This document shows, piece by piece, positions 9,105 through 17,470 of a DNA stretch of 64,000 nt. Position numbers and translations under genes: made by a program. Numbering within the stretch: the first letter of the stretch is position 1; every line of letters starts with the position of its first letter. The DNA lies in assembly GCF_019312595.1 (NCBI RefSeq), contig NZ_JAHWDQ010000003.1, forward strand, positions 372,001-436,000. The letters are read 5' to 3'. The notes beneath the pieces are model-generated. The model was not told the origin of the DNA. It saw only the letters and a list, made by a program, of their open reading frames with translations, and ran no database searches. This stretch comes from Zhongshania aquimaris (GTDB lineage: Bacteria; Pseudomonadota; Gammaproteobacteria; Pseudomonadales; Spongiibacteraceae).

Positions 9105-9516
9105 CGCGTTCTGAAGGTAGGCGCTGAATAGCATCACGCATCTCAGAGGAGAGCGGCTCGGATGTCTCCTGATCGATAAACGACATAAATCCGGAAATCA
9201 TCGGTGCCATATCACCATCACCGACTTGATCAGCAATTTCCCCCAGCAGCTGGGTAATAACCGCATTCCGGCTAATGGCTGCGCGATAAAGATAGTAGCG
9301 ACCAGTCTTTTCCCGAGACACCAGTTCCTTTCTATAAAGACGCTCCAAGGTACTTTGCATGGTGCTCAGACTTAAGCTGCTATCGCTTATTGCCTGCAAC
9401 ACGTCCTGTGCCGACAGCACATCACCCCGCCACAGTATCTTCATGACCTCCAATTCCCGCGCACCCAAGGTTGGCGCTTGCCGATTGTCTCGGCGGTGAC
9501 GCAATAAGCGTCCCAT
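9097..9516 (-). CDS. BlaI/MecI/CopY-family winged-helix repressor
   Basis: The core LGARELEVMKILWRGDVLSA is the typical first helix of BlaI-type repressors. STMQSTLERLYRKELVSREKTGRYYLYRA follows as recognition helix and wing. The C-terminal part should carry the dimerisation helices and the cleavage site for the M56 protease encoded next. I place the start at the ATG at 9516 (139 residues, near the usual family length). The frame is open to 9615 and starts at 9552 or 9615 cannot be excluded, because none has a strong ribosome binding site. It is divergent from the TBDR gene, which is a plausible regulatory target. Confidence 0.85.
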   Translation of the reverse strand: MGRLLRHRRDNRQAPTLGARELEVMKILWRGDVLSAQDVLQAISDSSLSLSTMQSTLERLYRKELVSREKTGRYYLYRAAISRNAVITQLLGEIADQVGDGDMAPMISGFMSFIDQETSEPLSSEMRDAIQRLPSERDD

Positions 9517-9653
9517 TTCTGCGGTAAAGGATTTCACAAAAACCGACCCCATATAGGTTTTAACGGTGTGGCGGAGAATAGCGTATTCGACAAAGCGTGT
9601 AACTGCCGATGGCATATTCCGTACGCCGTCAATAATAGATATGAGAACATACG

Positions 9654-11708
9654 ATGAAAAGGCTGGCTTGGGTTTTATTAATACTATGTGGCAATCAAGT
9701 TATTGCCGCTGAACAAAAAATAGAAACAGTTGAGGTCGAGGGACGACGTATTAATCTCGTCGGCGAAGCCGTATCTGCATCAGAGGGTATTGTCGGCCAG
9801 CAGGAAATTTCGCTTCGGCCACTACTGCGCACCGGCGAAGTACTGGAACTGGTGCCAGGCATGGTCGTCACCCAACACAGCGGCACCGGCAAAGCCAACC
9901 AGTATTTTCTGCGCGGATTCAATCTGGATCACGGGACTGACTTTGCCACGTCGGTAGACGGTATGCCCGTCAATATGCGCACCCATGGTCACGGTCAGGG
10001 CTATTCTGATCTCAATTTTCTCATTCCCGAAGTCGTGTCCCAACTAGCCTATAAAAAAGGCGCTTACTACGCTGATGTCGGTGATTTCAGTGGTGCCGGC
10101 GGCGCACAAATTAGCACCACCAGGTCGCTAGAGCAAGGTTTGCTCGAACTCACCTTGGGTGAAGACAACTTTTACCGCGTGCTGGCAATGAACAGCCTAC
10201 AAATCGGAGGCGGAACCACCACCGTCGCGGTTGAAGGCAATCGCTATGACGGTCCTTGGTCTGATATCGAAGAAGACCTGGACAAGATAAACGTCTTCCT
10301 AAAACACGCCATACCGCTTGAAGACGGCCAGCTTAGTTTCACCGTCATGGCCTATGACAACAGCTGGAATAGCGCAGATCAAATTCCCTCACGCGCGGTA
10401 GAACAGGGAATTATTGACGAATTAGGCTCCATCGACAAAACCGTCGGCGGCGAATCAAGTCGCTACAGCCTGAACGCCAATTTGGAGCTTGGCGACTGGG
10501 TAGGCTCAGCGTATGTCATCGACTACGATCTCAATTTGTGGTCCAACTTCACCTACTTTCTCGACGATGAAACCAATGGCGACCAGTTCGAGCAAGTCGA
10601 CAACCGCACCATCTATGGTGGCCAGCTTGCCTACCTGTTAGAGGGCGCATTAGCTGGCCGCACCATGAGCAATAAATTCGGTGGCGACCTGCGGGTCGAT
10701 GATATCAATGAAGTTGGACTTTATCGCAGCCAAGCGCGTCAACGACTGGGGGCGATTCGCAGCGACCAAGTAACAGAATCGAGCATCGGCTTGTACTGGG
10801 AAAATCGCATCACATGGACTGATTCGCTGCGCAGCGTGCTGGGAGCGCGATACGATTACTATGATTTTGATGTCGACGACAAAACCGGCATTAATATTAA
10901 TAGTATCGACCTGAGCAACAACGGCGGCACGTCGGACGACAGCATTAGCTCGGTAAAAGCCAGCCTGATTTATACCTTTAATGACGAATGGGAAGGCTAT
11001 ATTTCCGCTGGGCAAGGCTTCCACTCAAATGACGCACGCGGCACAACGATTCGGCTAGATCCAACTGACGGCAGTGTCATCGATAGCGTAGACCCCCTGG
11101 TGCGCTCACTGGGATACGAGGTCGGTACGCGTGGTTTCATTAGCGATCGTATCAACACGTCCATCTCACTGTGGACCTTAGAACTAGATAGCGAACTGCT
11201 ATTTGTCGGCGACGCTGGCAATACCGAGCCAAGTCGCGCGTCAGAAAGAAACGGCATTGAAATCACAGGCTACTACCACTTTACCGACCAGATAAGCCTG
11301 GATATCGAGTACGCCTACACGAATTCAAAATTTACTGAATCCGCGCCAGAAGGAAATAAAATTCCCGGCGCCATTAAGAATGTTTTTCAGGCTGGCTTAA
11401 ATGCTGATTTCAGCAGTGGTTGGTTCGGCAGTCTGCGTGTGCGTCACTTCGGCGAAAGACCCTTGTTAGAAGACGGCTCCGTCAAATCTGACGACAGCAC
11501 AATTTGGAATCTGCGCGCCGGTTACCGCATGAGCAACTGGGTCTTCAAGGCCGATGTTCTCAATCTTAGCGACAGTGACGATCACGATATCGATTATTTT
11601 TATGCCTCGCGCCTGGCGAGTGAACCGGCAGGCGTAGCTACCGACGATATCCACTATCACGTCATTGAGCCGCGCACAATTCGACTCTCAATGGGCTATA
11701 AATTCTAA
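9654..11708 (+). CDS. TonB-dependent outer-membrane receptor
   Basis: This 684-residue protein has a signal peptide (MKRLAWVLLILCGNQVIAA) and a plug domain (about residues 45-155, with LRTGEVLELVPGMVV, YFLRGFNLDHGTDFATS and HGHGQGYSDLNF). A 22-strand beta-barrel follows, ending in RLSMGYKF with the terminal aromatic of outer-membrane proteins. A His-rich segment near the C-terminus (SDSDDHDIDYFY) could contact a metal but also occurs in relatives. Substrate unknown. It is divergent from the BlaI-type repressor gene, and the short region between them should hold both promoters, so it may belong to that regulon. Confidence 0.9.
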   Translation: MKRLAWVLLILCGNQVIAAEQKIETVEVEGRRINLVGEAVSASEGIVGQQEISLRPLLRTGEVLELVPGMVVTQHSGTGKANQYFLRGFNLDHGTDFATSVDGMPVNMRTHGHGQGYSDLNFLIPEVVSQLAYKKGAYYADVGDFSGAGGAQISTTRSLEQGLLELTLGEDNFYRVLAMNSLQIGGGTTTVAVEGNRYDGPWSDIEEDLDKINVFLKHAIPLEDGQLSFTVMAYDNSWNSADQIPSRAVEQGIIDELGSIDKTVGGESSRYSLNANLELGDWVGSAYVIDYDLNLWSNFTYFLDDETNGDQFEQVDNRTIYGGQLAYLLEGALAGRTMSNKFGGDLRVDDINEVGLYRSQARQRLGAIRSDQVTESSIGLYWENRITWTDSLRSVLGARYDYYDFDVDDKTGININSIDLSNNGGTSDDSISSVKASLIYTFNDEWEGYISAGQGFHSNDARGTTIRLDPTDGSVIDSVDPLVRSLGYEVGTRGFISDRINTSISLWTLELDSELLFVGDAGNTEPSRASERNGIEITGYYHFTDQISLDIEYAYTNSKFTESAPEGNKIPGAIKNVFQAGLNADFSSGWFGSLRVRHFGERPLLEDGSVKSDDSTIWNLRAGYRMSNWVFKADVLNLSDSDDHDIDYFYASRLASEPAGVATDDIHYHVIEPRTIRLSMGYKF

Positions 11709-11767
11709 TTCAGCCTACCCTTCCGGCGTCTCGGCACCACGAGACGTCACCTTAAGCGACCATAAAA

Positions 11768-11811
11768 AAGCCGTGGCGATTTCGTAAATCGATACCTGTT
11801 CGCCACGGCTT
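11768..11811 (-). terminator. 12-bp inverted repeat, terminator-like on minus strand
   Basis: AAGCCGTGGCGA and its exact complement are separated by 20 bases between the TBDR gene and ppiC. The A-run on the left gives a T-run only when read on the minus strand, although both neighbouring genes are on the plus strand. The loop is long for a terminator, so the role is uncertain. Confidence 0.4.
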
Positions 11812-11853
11812 CGCCTGCTATAATTGCCAAAATCATCCAACAAGGACTCATCC

Positions 11854-12132
11854 ATGACCGTCGCTAGCGCACGCCACATCCTGGTAAAAACACAAGACCA
11901 AGCCCAAGATTTAAAAAGCCAAATAGCCAAAGGCGCTGATTTTGGTGAGCTGGCAAAGAAATTCTCAGACTGTCCGTCAGGAAAAAAAGGTGGTGACTTA
12001 GGAGAATTCCGTCCCGGCCAAATGGTAAAGCCCTTTGACGACGTAGTATTTAAAGAAGCGGTTTTAGAAGTTCACGGCCCCGTGAAAACCCAGTTTGGCT
12101 ACCACCTAATCCAAACCATTTACCGCAACTAA
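11854..12132 (+). CDS. ppiC: Parvulin-type peptidyl-prolyl cis-trans isomerase PpiC
   Basis: This 92-residue single-domain cytoplasmic parvulin closely resembles E. coli PpiC in length and sequence: [11 protein letters not shown] at the start, [23 protein letters not shown] in the middle, and [12 protein letters not shown] at the end. These contain the two conserved His and the Cys of the parvulin active site. It catalyses cis-trans isomerisation of prolyl bonds. I used the ATG at 11854, preceded by AAGGA at seven bases; an upstream ATG at 11824 adds ten residues with no family match. Confidence 0.93.
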   Translation: MTVASARHILVKTQDQAQDLKSQIAKGADFGELAKKFSDCPSGKKGGDLGEFRPGQMVKPFDDVVFKEAVLEVHGPVKTQFGYHLIQTIYRN

Positions 12133-12152
12133 TACTCCATTAGTGGTGACGC

Positions 12153-12183
12153 CTAGCGAGGAGCGCAGTCTGCTCTTCGCTAG
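12153..12183 (+). repeat. 12-bp hairpin downstream of ppiC
   Basis: CTAGCGAGGAGC pairs with GCTCTTCGCTAG (one G-T wobble) around a seven-base loop, 20 bases after the ppiC stop. No T-run follows, so it is a possible Rho-dependent end or mRNA-stabilising hairpin. Confidence 0.4.
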
Positions 12184-12187
12184 CAAA

Positions 12188-12222
12188 CTCAATGCTCAAT
12201 GCTCAATGCTCAATGCTCAATA
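12188..12222 (+). repeat. Five tandem copies of a heptamer (CTCAATG)
   Basis: Four exact CTCAATG units and a fifth CTCAATA lie head to tail just upstream of the GFA-family gene. A 7-base unit shifts frame with each copy gained or lost. The array lies inside an alternative upstream reading frame but outside the gene if its GTG start at 12246 is right. Confidence 0.9.
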
Positions 12223-12245
12223 GATCATCCACCGGAGGCATTGGA

Positions 12246-12659
12246 GTGAAGCAAACATACACCGGATCATGCCCTTGCCAGAACGTGCACTTCTCACTTC
12301 TGCTGCCACTCACTCTGGAAAGCTATCAGGCTCGAAAATGTGATTGCGACTTCTGTATGCAGCGCAATGTGTCTTATTTATCAGACCCTGACGGACAGCT
12401 AGATATTCATTCTTCGACCCCATTAGCAAAGAGCAGGCAGGGCTCAGAGCAAGCTGTTTTTCTAAGTTGCGCTCACTGCCAAACATTGATCGCCGCCACC
12501 TGTCCTTTTCCCACCGGACTTAAAGGGGCTATCAACAGCACCCTGATTACAAGTCAAGAACAGCTAAAACCAGCGGTCGATGTTTCACCCAAACAATTGA
12601 ACAGCGAAGAAAAACTACGTCGTTGGCGCGCCGTCTGGCTTGCCGTTACGATAAATTAG
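12246..12659 (+). CDS. GFA/CENP-V family zinc-binding protein
   Basis: The protein (137 residues) shows the cysteine pattern of the family that includes glutathione-dependent formaldehyde-activating enzyme: GSCPC near the N-terminus, CDCDFC about residue 36, and FLSCAHC about residue 75. These bind two zinc ions. Most members have no proven function; some bind glutathione or act on small thiols. I chose the GTG at 12246 because GGAGG sits seven bases upstream. An ATG at 12192 would translate the heptamer repeat and is unlikely. The gene stands alone after ppiC. Confidence 0.82.
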   Translation: MKQTYTGSCPCQNVHFSLLLPLTLESYQARKCDCDFCMQRNVSYLSDPDGQLDIHSSTPLAKSRQGSEQAVFLSCAHCQTLIAATCPFPTGLKGAINSTLITSQEQLKPAVDVSPKQLNSEEKLRRWRAVWLAVTIN

Positions 12660-12710
12660 CAGCACTTCAAAGAATAGAAGTCACATCAATATAGCTAACT
12701 AACTATTTGA

Positions 12711-12748
12711 TAAAAATAAAAAACCCCGCATTCAATAGTGAAGCGGGG
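12711..12748 (-). terminator. Rho-independent terminator
   Basis: On the minus strand, CCCCGC-TTCA-loop-TGAA-T-GCGGGG is followed by TTTTTTATTTTTA, a textbook intrinsic terminator. It lies downstream of pycB and of the predicted sRNA promoter, so it can end both transcripts. Confidence 0.88.
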
Positions 12749-12813
12749 CAAATTGGAGAGAATCAGAGTGCACTGTGTAAATGGGGGCTCACATTGAGCA
12801 CAGCCCTGACTTG
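12715..12813 (-). ncRNA. Predicted Fur-repressed sRNA (RyhB/PrrF-like by arrangement)
   Basis: The convergent gap between the GFA gene and pycB holds a complete minus-strand transcription unit: promoter with Fur-type palindrome (12816-12848), about 100 transcribed bases, and a strong intrinsic terminator. No credible open reading frame lies inside. The transcript has a hairpin-forming GCTCA-ATG-TGAGC, a pyrimidine-rich single-stranded TTCTCTCC that could pair with ribosome binding sites, and a GC-rich terminator stem with a U-tail suited to Hfq. This is the layout of iron-sparing sRNAs such as RyhB and PrrF. Sequence homology to those was not established, so the role is inferred from the control elements. 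Confidence 0.62.
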
Positions 12814-12815
12814 AA

Positions 12816-12848
12816 ATAAATGATAATGGTTATCATTTATAATATCAA
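12816..12848 (-). promoter_or_regulatory. Sigma-70 promoter overlapped by a Fur-type palindrome
   Basis: On the minus strand, TTGATA (12848-12843) and TATCAT (12825-12820) are separated by exactly 17 bases, close to the sigma-70 consensus. The spacer and -10 are covered by an 11-bp perfect inverted repeat with a 3-base centre (ATAAATGATAA-N3-TTATCATTTAT, 12816-12840), which matches the GATAAT/ATTATC core of Fur boxes. Repressor binding here would block the promoter. It points to the sRNA region, not to a protein gene. Confidence 0.75.
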
Positions 12849-12871
12849 GCCCTTCCACGCGAACTAGTAAA

Positions 12872-14683
12872 TTAAACAGCCTCTATCTCTATCAAGACCT
12901 CACCCGGTGTCACTCGGTCACCTTTCTTAACAAAAATCTCGATGACTTTACCGGCGATTGGCGCCTGTACTTCCGCTTCCATTTTCATGGCTTCGGTAAC
13001 GAGCACGGCCTGCCCGACCTTAACGGTATCGCCCATGGCCACCAATACTTCGACAATATTGCCCGGCATATTGGTACTAACATGGCCGGGTTTACTGGCA
13101 GATTTACGGCTGCTGGCGCCCTCAGCCTTGTATTCATTTAGCGCTTCGAAAACAACCTCTTCGGGCATGCCATCAAGTGTCATATAGATATGACGTTTGC
13201 CCGCGCCTTTTATACCGACGCCGGTAATCGCCACTTGGTAACTTTCACCGTGCACGTCGATTACAAACTCAGTGGGAACACCTCCTTCACTGACAGGGCG
13301 AGTGGATTGGCCGATAGGTTCGAGAACTTCGGGAACCAAGGTGCCAGCTTCGCGCTCGCTTAAAAATGCGCGGCCCAAATCTGGGAACATCGCATAGGTC
13401 AGCACATCTTCTTCTGATTTGGCCAACTCGCCCACTTCCTTGCGGAGCTTCGCCAGTTCTGGTGATAGTAAATCTGCAGGGCGCACGTCAATCACATCTT
13501 CAGAGCCAATCGCGCGGGCACGCAGATCTTTATCGACCTCAGCCGGCGCCGCACCGTAATGCCCTTGCAAGTACCGTTTCACTTCATTGGTGATTGTCGT
13601 GTAGCGCTTGTCGGCCAGAATATTCATTACCGCCTGAGTGCCGACGATTTGCGAGGTTGGCGTGACCAGTGGCGGATAACCGAGGTCTTTGCGCACCGCC
13701 GGTATTTCTGCAAACACATCACCAATGCGGTTCAAGGCGCCCTGCTCTTTGAGCTGGTTGGCGAGGTTAGACATCATCCCGCCGGGTACTTGGTTGATCT
13801 GCACACTCACGTCTTCGCGGGTAAATTCGCTTTCGAACTGGTGGTATTTTTTGCGCACCTCCCAAAGCTGGCTGGCAATGTCTTGCAGCGCTGGCAAATC
13901 TAAACCGGAATCCCGCGGCGTGCCTTTTAGTGCCGCCACCATCGTTTCTGTGGCTGGGTGGCTGGTACCATTGGCGAAGGCCGACATGGTGGTATCGATA
14001 ATATCGATACCCGCCTCAATCGCTTTCAGCTGGCACAAACCGGCAAGCCCAGAGGTCATATGGGAGTGCAATGCCAATGGCACATCAACCGTGTCTTTGA
14101 GCGCACCGACCAATTCGGAGGTCGCCATTGGGGTTAACAAACCGGCCATGTCTTTAATGGCGATGGAGTCGACACCCAGTGCCACCATGTCCTTAGCCTG
14201 CTGAACAAATTTAGCCGTGGTATGCACCGGACTAGTGGTATAGCAGAGCGTGCCCTGCGCGTGCTTGCCAGACTTCTTTACCGCCGCAATCGCAGTCTGT
14301 AAATTCCGCACGTCATTCATGGCATCAAAGACACGGAAAATATCCATGCCGTTATCGGCAGACTTTTGAATGAAAGCCTCTACCACGTCGTCAGCATAAT
14401 GGCGATAACCCAAGAGATTTTGGCCCCGCACCAGCATTTGCAATTTGGTATTTGGCAGTGCCTCGCGCAGTTTACGCAGACGCTCCCACGGATCTTCTTT
14501 TAGAAAACGCACGCAGGCGTCAAAGGTTGCACCGCCCCAGACTTCTAAAGACCAAAACCCAATAGCGTCCAGCTGGGCGCACACCGGCAACATATCTTCG
14601 GTACGCAAACGGGTTGCAATCAGCGACTGGTGACCATCGCGCAGCGCAACATCAGTAATCAGAACAGCTTTATCTTGGCTCAT
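12872..14683 (-). CDS. pycB: Pyruvate carboxylase subunit B (carboxyltransferase + biotinyl domain; OadA-like)
   Basis: The protein (603 residues) has an N-terminal carboxyltransferase TIM barrel (TDVALRDGHQSL, MDIFRVFDAMND, IKDMAGLL) and a C-terminal biotinyl domain with biotin-acceptor Lys in VTEAMKMEAE (about residue 570). In two-subunit pyruvate carboxylases this part receives the carboxyl from biotin and makes oxaloacetate from pyruvate. The same architecture is called OadA in sodium-pump decarboxylases, but no OadB or OadG is seen here and a biotin carboxylase gene lies 16 bases upstream, so pyruvate carboxylase is preferred. The ATG at 14683 has AGGAG six bases upstream; a TTG two codons earlier is less likely. 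Confidence 0.9.
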   Translation of the reverse strand: MSQDKAVLITDVALRDGHQSLIATRLRTEDMLPVCAQLDAIGFWSLEVWGGATFDACVRFLKEDPWERLRKLREALPNTKLQMLVRGQNLLGYRHYADDVVEAFIQKSADNGMDIFRVFDAMNDVRNLQTAIAAVKKSGKHAQGTLCYTTSPVHTTAKFVQQAKDMVALGVDSIAIKDMAGLLTPMATSELVGALKDTVDVPLALHSHMTSGLAGLCQLKAIEAGIDIIDTTMSAFANGTSHPATETMVAALKGTPRDSGLDLPALQDIASQLWEVRKKYHQFESEFTREDVSVQINQVPGGMMSNLANQLKEQGALNRIGDVFAEIPAVRKDLGYPPLVTPTSQIVGTQAVMNILADKRYTTITNEVKRYLQGHYGAAPAEVDKDLRARAIGSEDVIDVRPADLLSPELAKLRKEVGELAKSEEDVLTYAMFPDLGRAFLSEREAGTLVPEVLEPIGQSTRPVSEGGVPTEFVIDVHGESYQVAITGVGIKGAGKRHIYMTLDGMPEEVVFEALNEYKAEGASSRKSASKPGHVSTNMPGNIVEVLVAMGDTVKVGQAVLVTEAMKMEAEVQAPIAGKVIEIFVKKGDRVTPGEVLIEIEAV

Positions 14684-14699
14684 CGTCAACTCCTATTTT

Positions 14700-16115
14700 T
14701 TACAGGCCAGCGTGGGCAGCAATGGCAGCAGCCACCGCAAGCGCAATATCTTCAGGACGGCTTTTATCCGAGTACTGTGTCAGTTCGGGGTGGCTTTCTA
14801 CAAAACTGGTATCGAAATGACCGGAGCGAAAATCCGGGTGTTTTAAAATTTGCTGATAATAGGTCGCAGTGGTTTTCACACCCTGCAAGCGCATATCGTT
14901 TAGCGCTCGTACGCCCCTATCCAGGACGTCTTCCCAGGTCAAACCCCAGACAATCAACTTGAGACACATGGAGTCGAAATACGGCGGAATGGTATAACCG
15001 GTGTAAATCGCGGTATCGACCCGAACCCCCGGACCACCGGGCGCATAGTAGCGACTGATTTTGCCAAAACTGGGCAGAAAATCGTTTTTAGGATCTTCTG
15101 CATTAACCCGAAACTGCATGGCAAAACCGCGATAGGAAATATCTTGCTGGCGATAGCCCAGAGGCAAACCAGAGGCGATACGAATTTGTTCGCGGACAAT
15201 ATCCACCCCGGTGATCTGCTCGGTGATGGTGTGCTCGACCTGAACACGGGTATTCATTTCCATAAAGTAAATTTGATTATCGGCGAGCAAAAACTCCACC
15301 GTGCCGGCGTTTTCATAGCCAACTGCCTCGGCGGCACGCACCGACATCTCACCGATATAAGCGCGTTGTTCAGGTGTAAGCTGGGGCGACGGCGCAATCT
15401 CTATGAGTTTTTGGTTGCGACGCTGGATTGAGCAGTCGCGCTCAAAGAGGTGTATCACATTGCCGTGGCTGTCTGCCAAAATTTGCGCCTCAATGTGGCG
15501 CGGATTCACGATGCATTTCTCAAGAAAAACATCAGCGCGGCCAAAGGCCTTGGTTGCCTCCGACACCACGCGGTCGAACTGACGCCGCAAATCTGCCTCG
15601 CTGTCGCAGCGCCGAATGCCACGGCCACCGCCGCCAGAGGTTGCTTTTAGCATCACTGGGTAGCCAATTCCGGCGGCCACAGTCACCGCGTCTTCAACGC
15701 CTTTTAAATTCTCTTCTGTACCCGGCGTGACCGGCACACCGGCTGCCGTCATGGCTCGGCGAGCTTCGGTTTTATCGCCCATGCGGCGAATCACCTCTGC
15801 GCTGGGGCCGATAAAGGTCACCCCACGCTGGGCGCATATCTCTGCCAACTCGGCGTTCTCTGACAAAAATCCATAACCCGGATGCAGGCCGTCACAGCCG
15901 GTCTCCACCGCCAAGGCCACTAATTTACGGGGATTTAAATACCCCTCCAGCGGGTCGGCTCCCACGTTATAGGCCTCGTCGGCGCGCTTAACATGCAGGG
16001 AGAAACGGTCGGGCTCGGTATACACCGCCGCCGACCGTATGCCCATCTCGGCACAGGCCCGCACAATTCGCACCGCAATTTCACCGCGGTTGGCGATCAG
16101 GATTTTTTTCAACAT
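14700..16115 (-). CDS. pycA: Pyruvate carboxylase subunit A (biotin carboxylase)
   Basis: This 471-residue ATP-grasp biotin carboxylase charges biotin on its partner with bicarbonate using ATP. Signatures include KKILIANRGEIAVRIVRAC at the N-terminus, the glycine-rich ATP loop KATSGGGGRGI (about residues 159-169), and FMEMNTRVQVEHTITE (about 286-301). It is the first gene of the pycA-pycB operon; the pair plus the divergent LysR gene reproduces the Pseudomonas pycR/pycA/pycB arrangement. The ATG at 16115 has GGGAG about eight bases upstream; a frame open to 16163 adds residues not found in the family. A stand-alone AccC for acetyl-CoA carboxylase is the alternative, but the neighbouring subunit argues against it. 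Confidence 0.9.
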   Translation of the reverse strand: MLKKILIANRGEIAVRIVRACAEMGIRSAAVYTEPDRFSLHVKRADEAYNVGADPLEGYLNPRKLVALAVETGCDGLHPGYGFLSENAELAEICAQRGVTFIGPSAEVIRRMGDKTEARRAMTAAGVPVTPGTEENLKGVEDAVTVAAGIGYPVMLKATSGGGGRGIRRCDSEADLRRQFDRVVSEATKAFGRADVFLEKCIVNPRHIEAQILADSHGNVIHLFERDCSIQRRNQKLIEIAPSPQLTPEQRAYIGEMSVRAAEAVGYENAGTVEFLLADNQIYFMEMNTRVQVEHTITEQITGVDIVREQIRIASGLPLGYRQQDISYRGFAMQFRVNAEDPKNDFLPSFGKISRYYAPGGPGVRVDTAIYTGYTIPPYFDSMCLKLIVWGLTWEDVLDRGVRALNDMRLQGVKTTATYYQQILKHPDFRSGHFDTSFVESHPELTQYSDKSRPEDIALAVAAAIAAHAGL

Positions 16116-16283
16116 AGCTGAACTCCCTATTGGGAAGAATGGCCCAGTCCATCGCTGTGGCAATCGCTAAATAGCCATTGCAAAACAACTTCACCGGCGC
16201 ACAAATCAATACACCTAAAATTACATGCAGCCACCGTACCGAAAAACCTTCTAAATAAAAAATTAATAATTGTTTTGATATTA

Positions 16284-16299
16284 ATAAGTAATTACTTAT
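16284..16299. promoter_or_regulatory. 16-bp perfect palindrome, candidate LysR operator
   Basis: ATAAGTAATTACTTAT lies in the AT-rich divergent region between pycA and the LysR gene. LysR regulators usually bind interrupted dyads with a T-N11-A core between divergent genes, which this fits. Confidence 0.55.
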
Positions 16300-16340
16300 A
16301 GTGGTGCGAACTTGCGCAAAATTTGAGAGCTCAGTATCCC

Positions 16341-17285
16341 GTGGAAGTCAGCTACCTAAACCGCCTAACCCTCCGCCAGCTGGACGTATTCCTGGCCGTT
16401 TGCCAGCACCGCAGCTACTCCAAAGCAGCGCAGCAACTGGCCCTAACCCAGCCTGCGGTCAGCTCGCAAATACGCAGTTTGGAAGATGTCGTCGGCCAAG
16501 CGCTGTTTGACTACTTGGGCAAGCAGCTATTCTTAACCTCCGCCGGCGAGCTCATGCAACGCGCTGCCCGCGATCTCAAGCAGCGTCTGGTGCACCTGGA
16601 AATAGAGTTAACTGAACTTCATGGTCGTTTACAGGGCAGTCTCAATATCGCCATAGAATCCAGCGCCGAACAGCTGCTACCTAGTTATATCAATCAATTT
16701 TGCCTCCAGCACCCGGACGTCAATATCAGCCTACACGTAGTTAACCATCAACGTTTGCTGGAGCGACTTGCAGATAACCTCGACGATTTAGCCATAATGA
16801 CCCAAGTACCTGAAGGCCGGGCCCTCAGCTACACGCCCTTCGCAGAACACCAATTATTAGTCGTGGCCTCGCCGAACCACCCACTAACACAGCAAAACGA
16901 AATCCACGGCATCAGCCTTATCCAGTTGCTTGAACATCCCCTGCTGCTGCGCGAACCGGGTTCCGGAAGCCGCCAAATATTCGAATCATTCTGCCGCCAA
17001 CAAAGCTGTGTAATTCAGTACGTGCGCCAAATGGGGAGCAACCTAGCTATTCGGCAATGCCTGCTGAATGGTGATGGCTGCGCCGTGCTGCCGGCGGCGC
17101 TGGTCGCGGAAGACATCAGTACGGGCAAACTACATGCACTTGCCGTGGACGGGTTTCCTATTCGCCGATCCTGGTGCGCGGTATATCCAAAAGGTAAACA
17201 CCTAAACCCATTGACCAAGGCCTTTTATGAGTTGCTACAAACCGGAGGTAACAAGCTCTCAGTGCCAGCCACCAGCAAGGCATAG
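16341..17285 (+). CDS. LysR-family transcriptional regulator (PycR-like position)
   Basis: The N-terminal winged helix is clear: LTLRQLDVFLAVCQHRSYSKAAQQLALTQPAVSSQIRSLE. An effector-binding domain of two periplasmic-binding-like lobes follows. It is divergent from pycA, as pycR is in Pseudomonas aeruginosa, so it probably controls the pyruvate carboxylase genes in response to a central metabolite. The start is uncertain: I used the GTG at 16341, which gives a normal LysR N-terminus; a TTG at 16323 is possible and neither has a strong ribosome binding site. Confidence 0.87.
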   Translation: MEVSYLNRLTLRQLDVFLAVCQHRSYSKAAQQLALTQPAVSSQIRSLEDVVGQALFDYLGKQLFLTSAGELMQRAARDLKQRLVHLEIELTELHGRLQGSLNIAIESSAEQLLPSYINQFCLQHPDVNISLHVVNHQRLLERLADNLDDLAIMTQVPEGRALSYTPFAEHQLLVVASPNHPLTQQNEIHGISLIQLLEHPLLLREPGSGSRQIFESFCRQQSCVIQYVRQMGSNLAIRQCLLNGDGCAVLPAALVAEDISTGKLHALAVDGFPIRRSWCAVYPKGKHLNPLTKAFYELLQTGGNKLSVPATSKA

Positions 17286-17470
17286 CCCACATCGATCGCT
17301 AAAGGGCCCCTAGCCGCCCGCCTGTGGCCGGCAAGAAGTGCAGACTCCGCTTTTAGAAATCCAATATAGACACATCTACAAAAACACGGTTTGATAGACC
17401 CTAACTACACATCCAAGTCGCAGCATCTTGCAGGTAAGCACTGTAACTATAAATACCAAAGGAACAGGTA

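Noticed and set aside
8145-9516. Beta-lactam resistance operon
   Set aside because: The M56 protein has no penicillin-binding sensor domain and there is no beta-lactamase or PBP2a-like gene beside it.
12188-12222. Tandem repeats considered as a CRISPR remnant
   Set aside because: Seven-base units without spacers and no cas genes.
12872-14683. Oxaloacetate decarboxylase alpha subunit (sodium pump)
   Set aside because: No beta or gamma subunit is present, and a biotin carboxylase gene plus a divergent LysR gene match pyruvate carboxylase instead.
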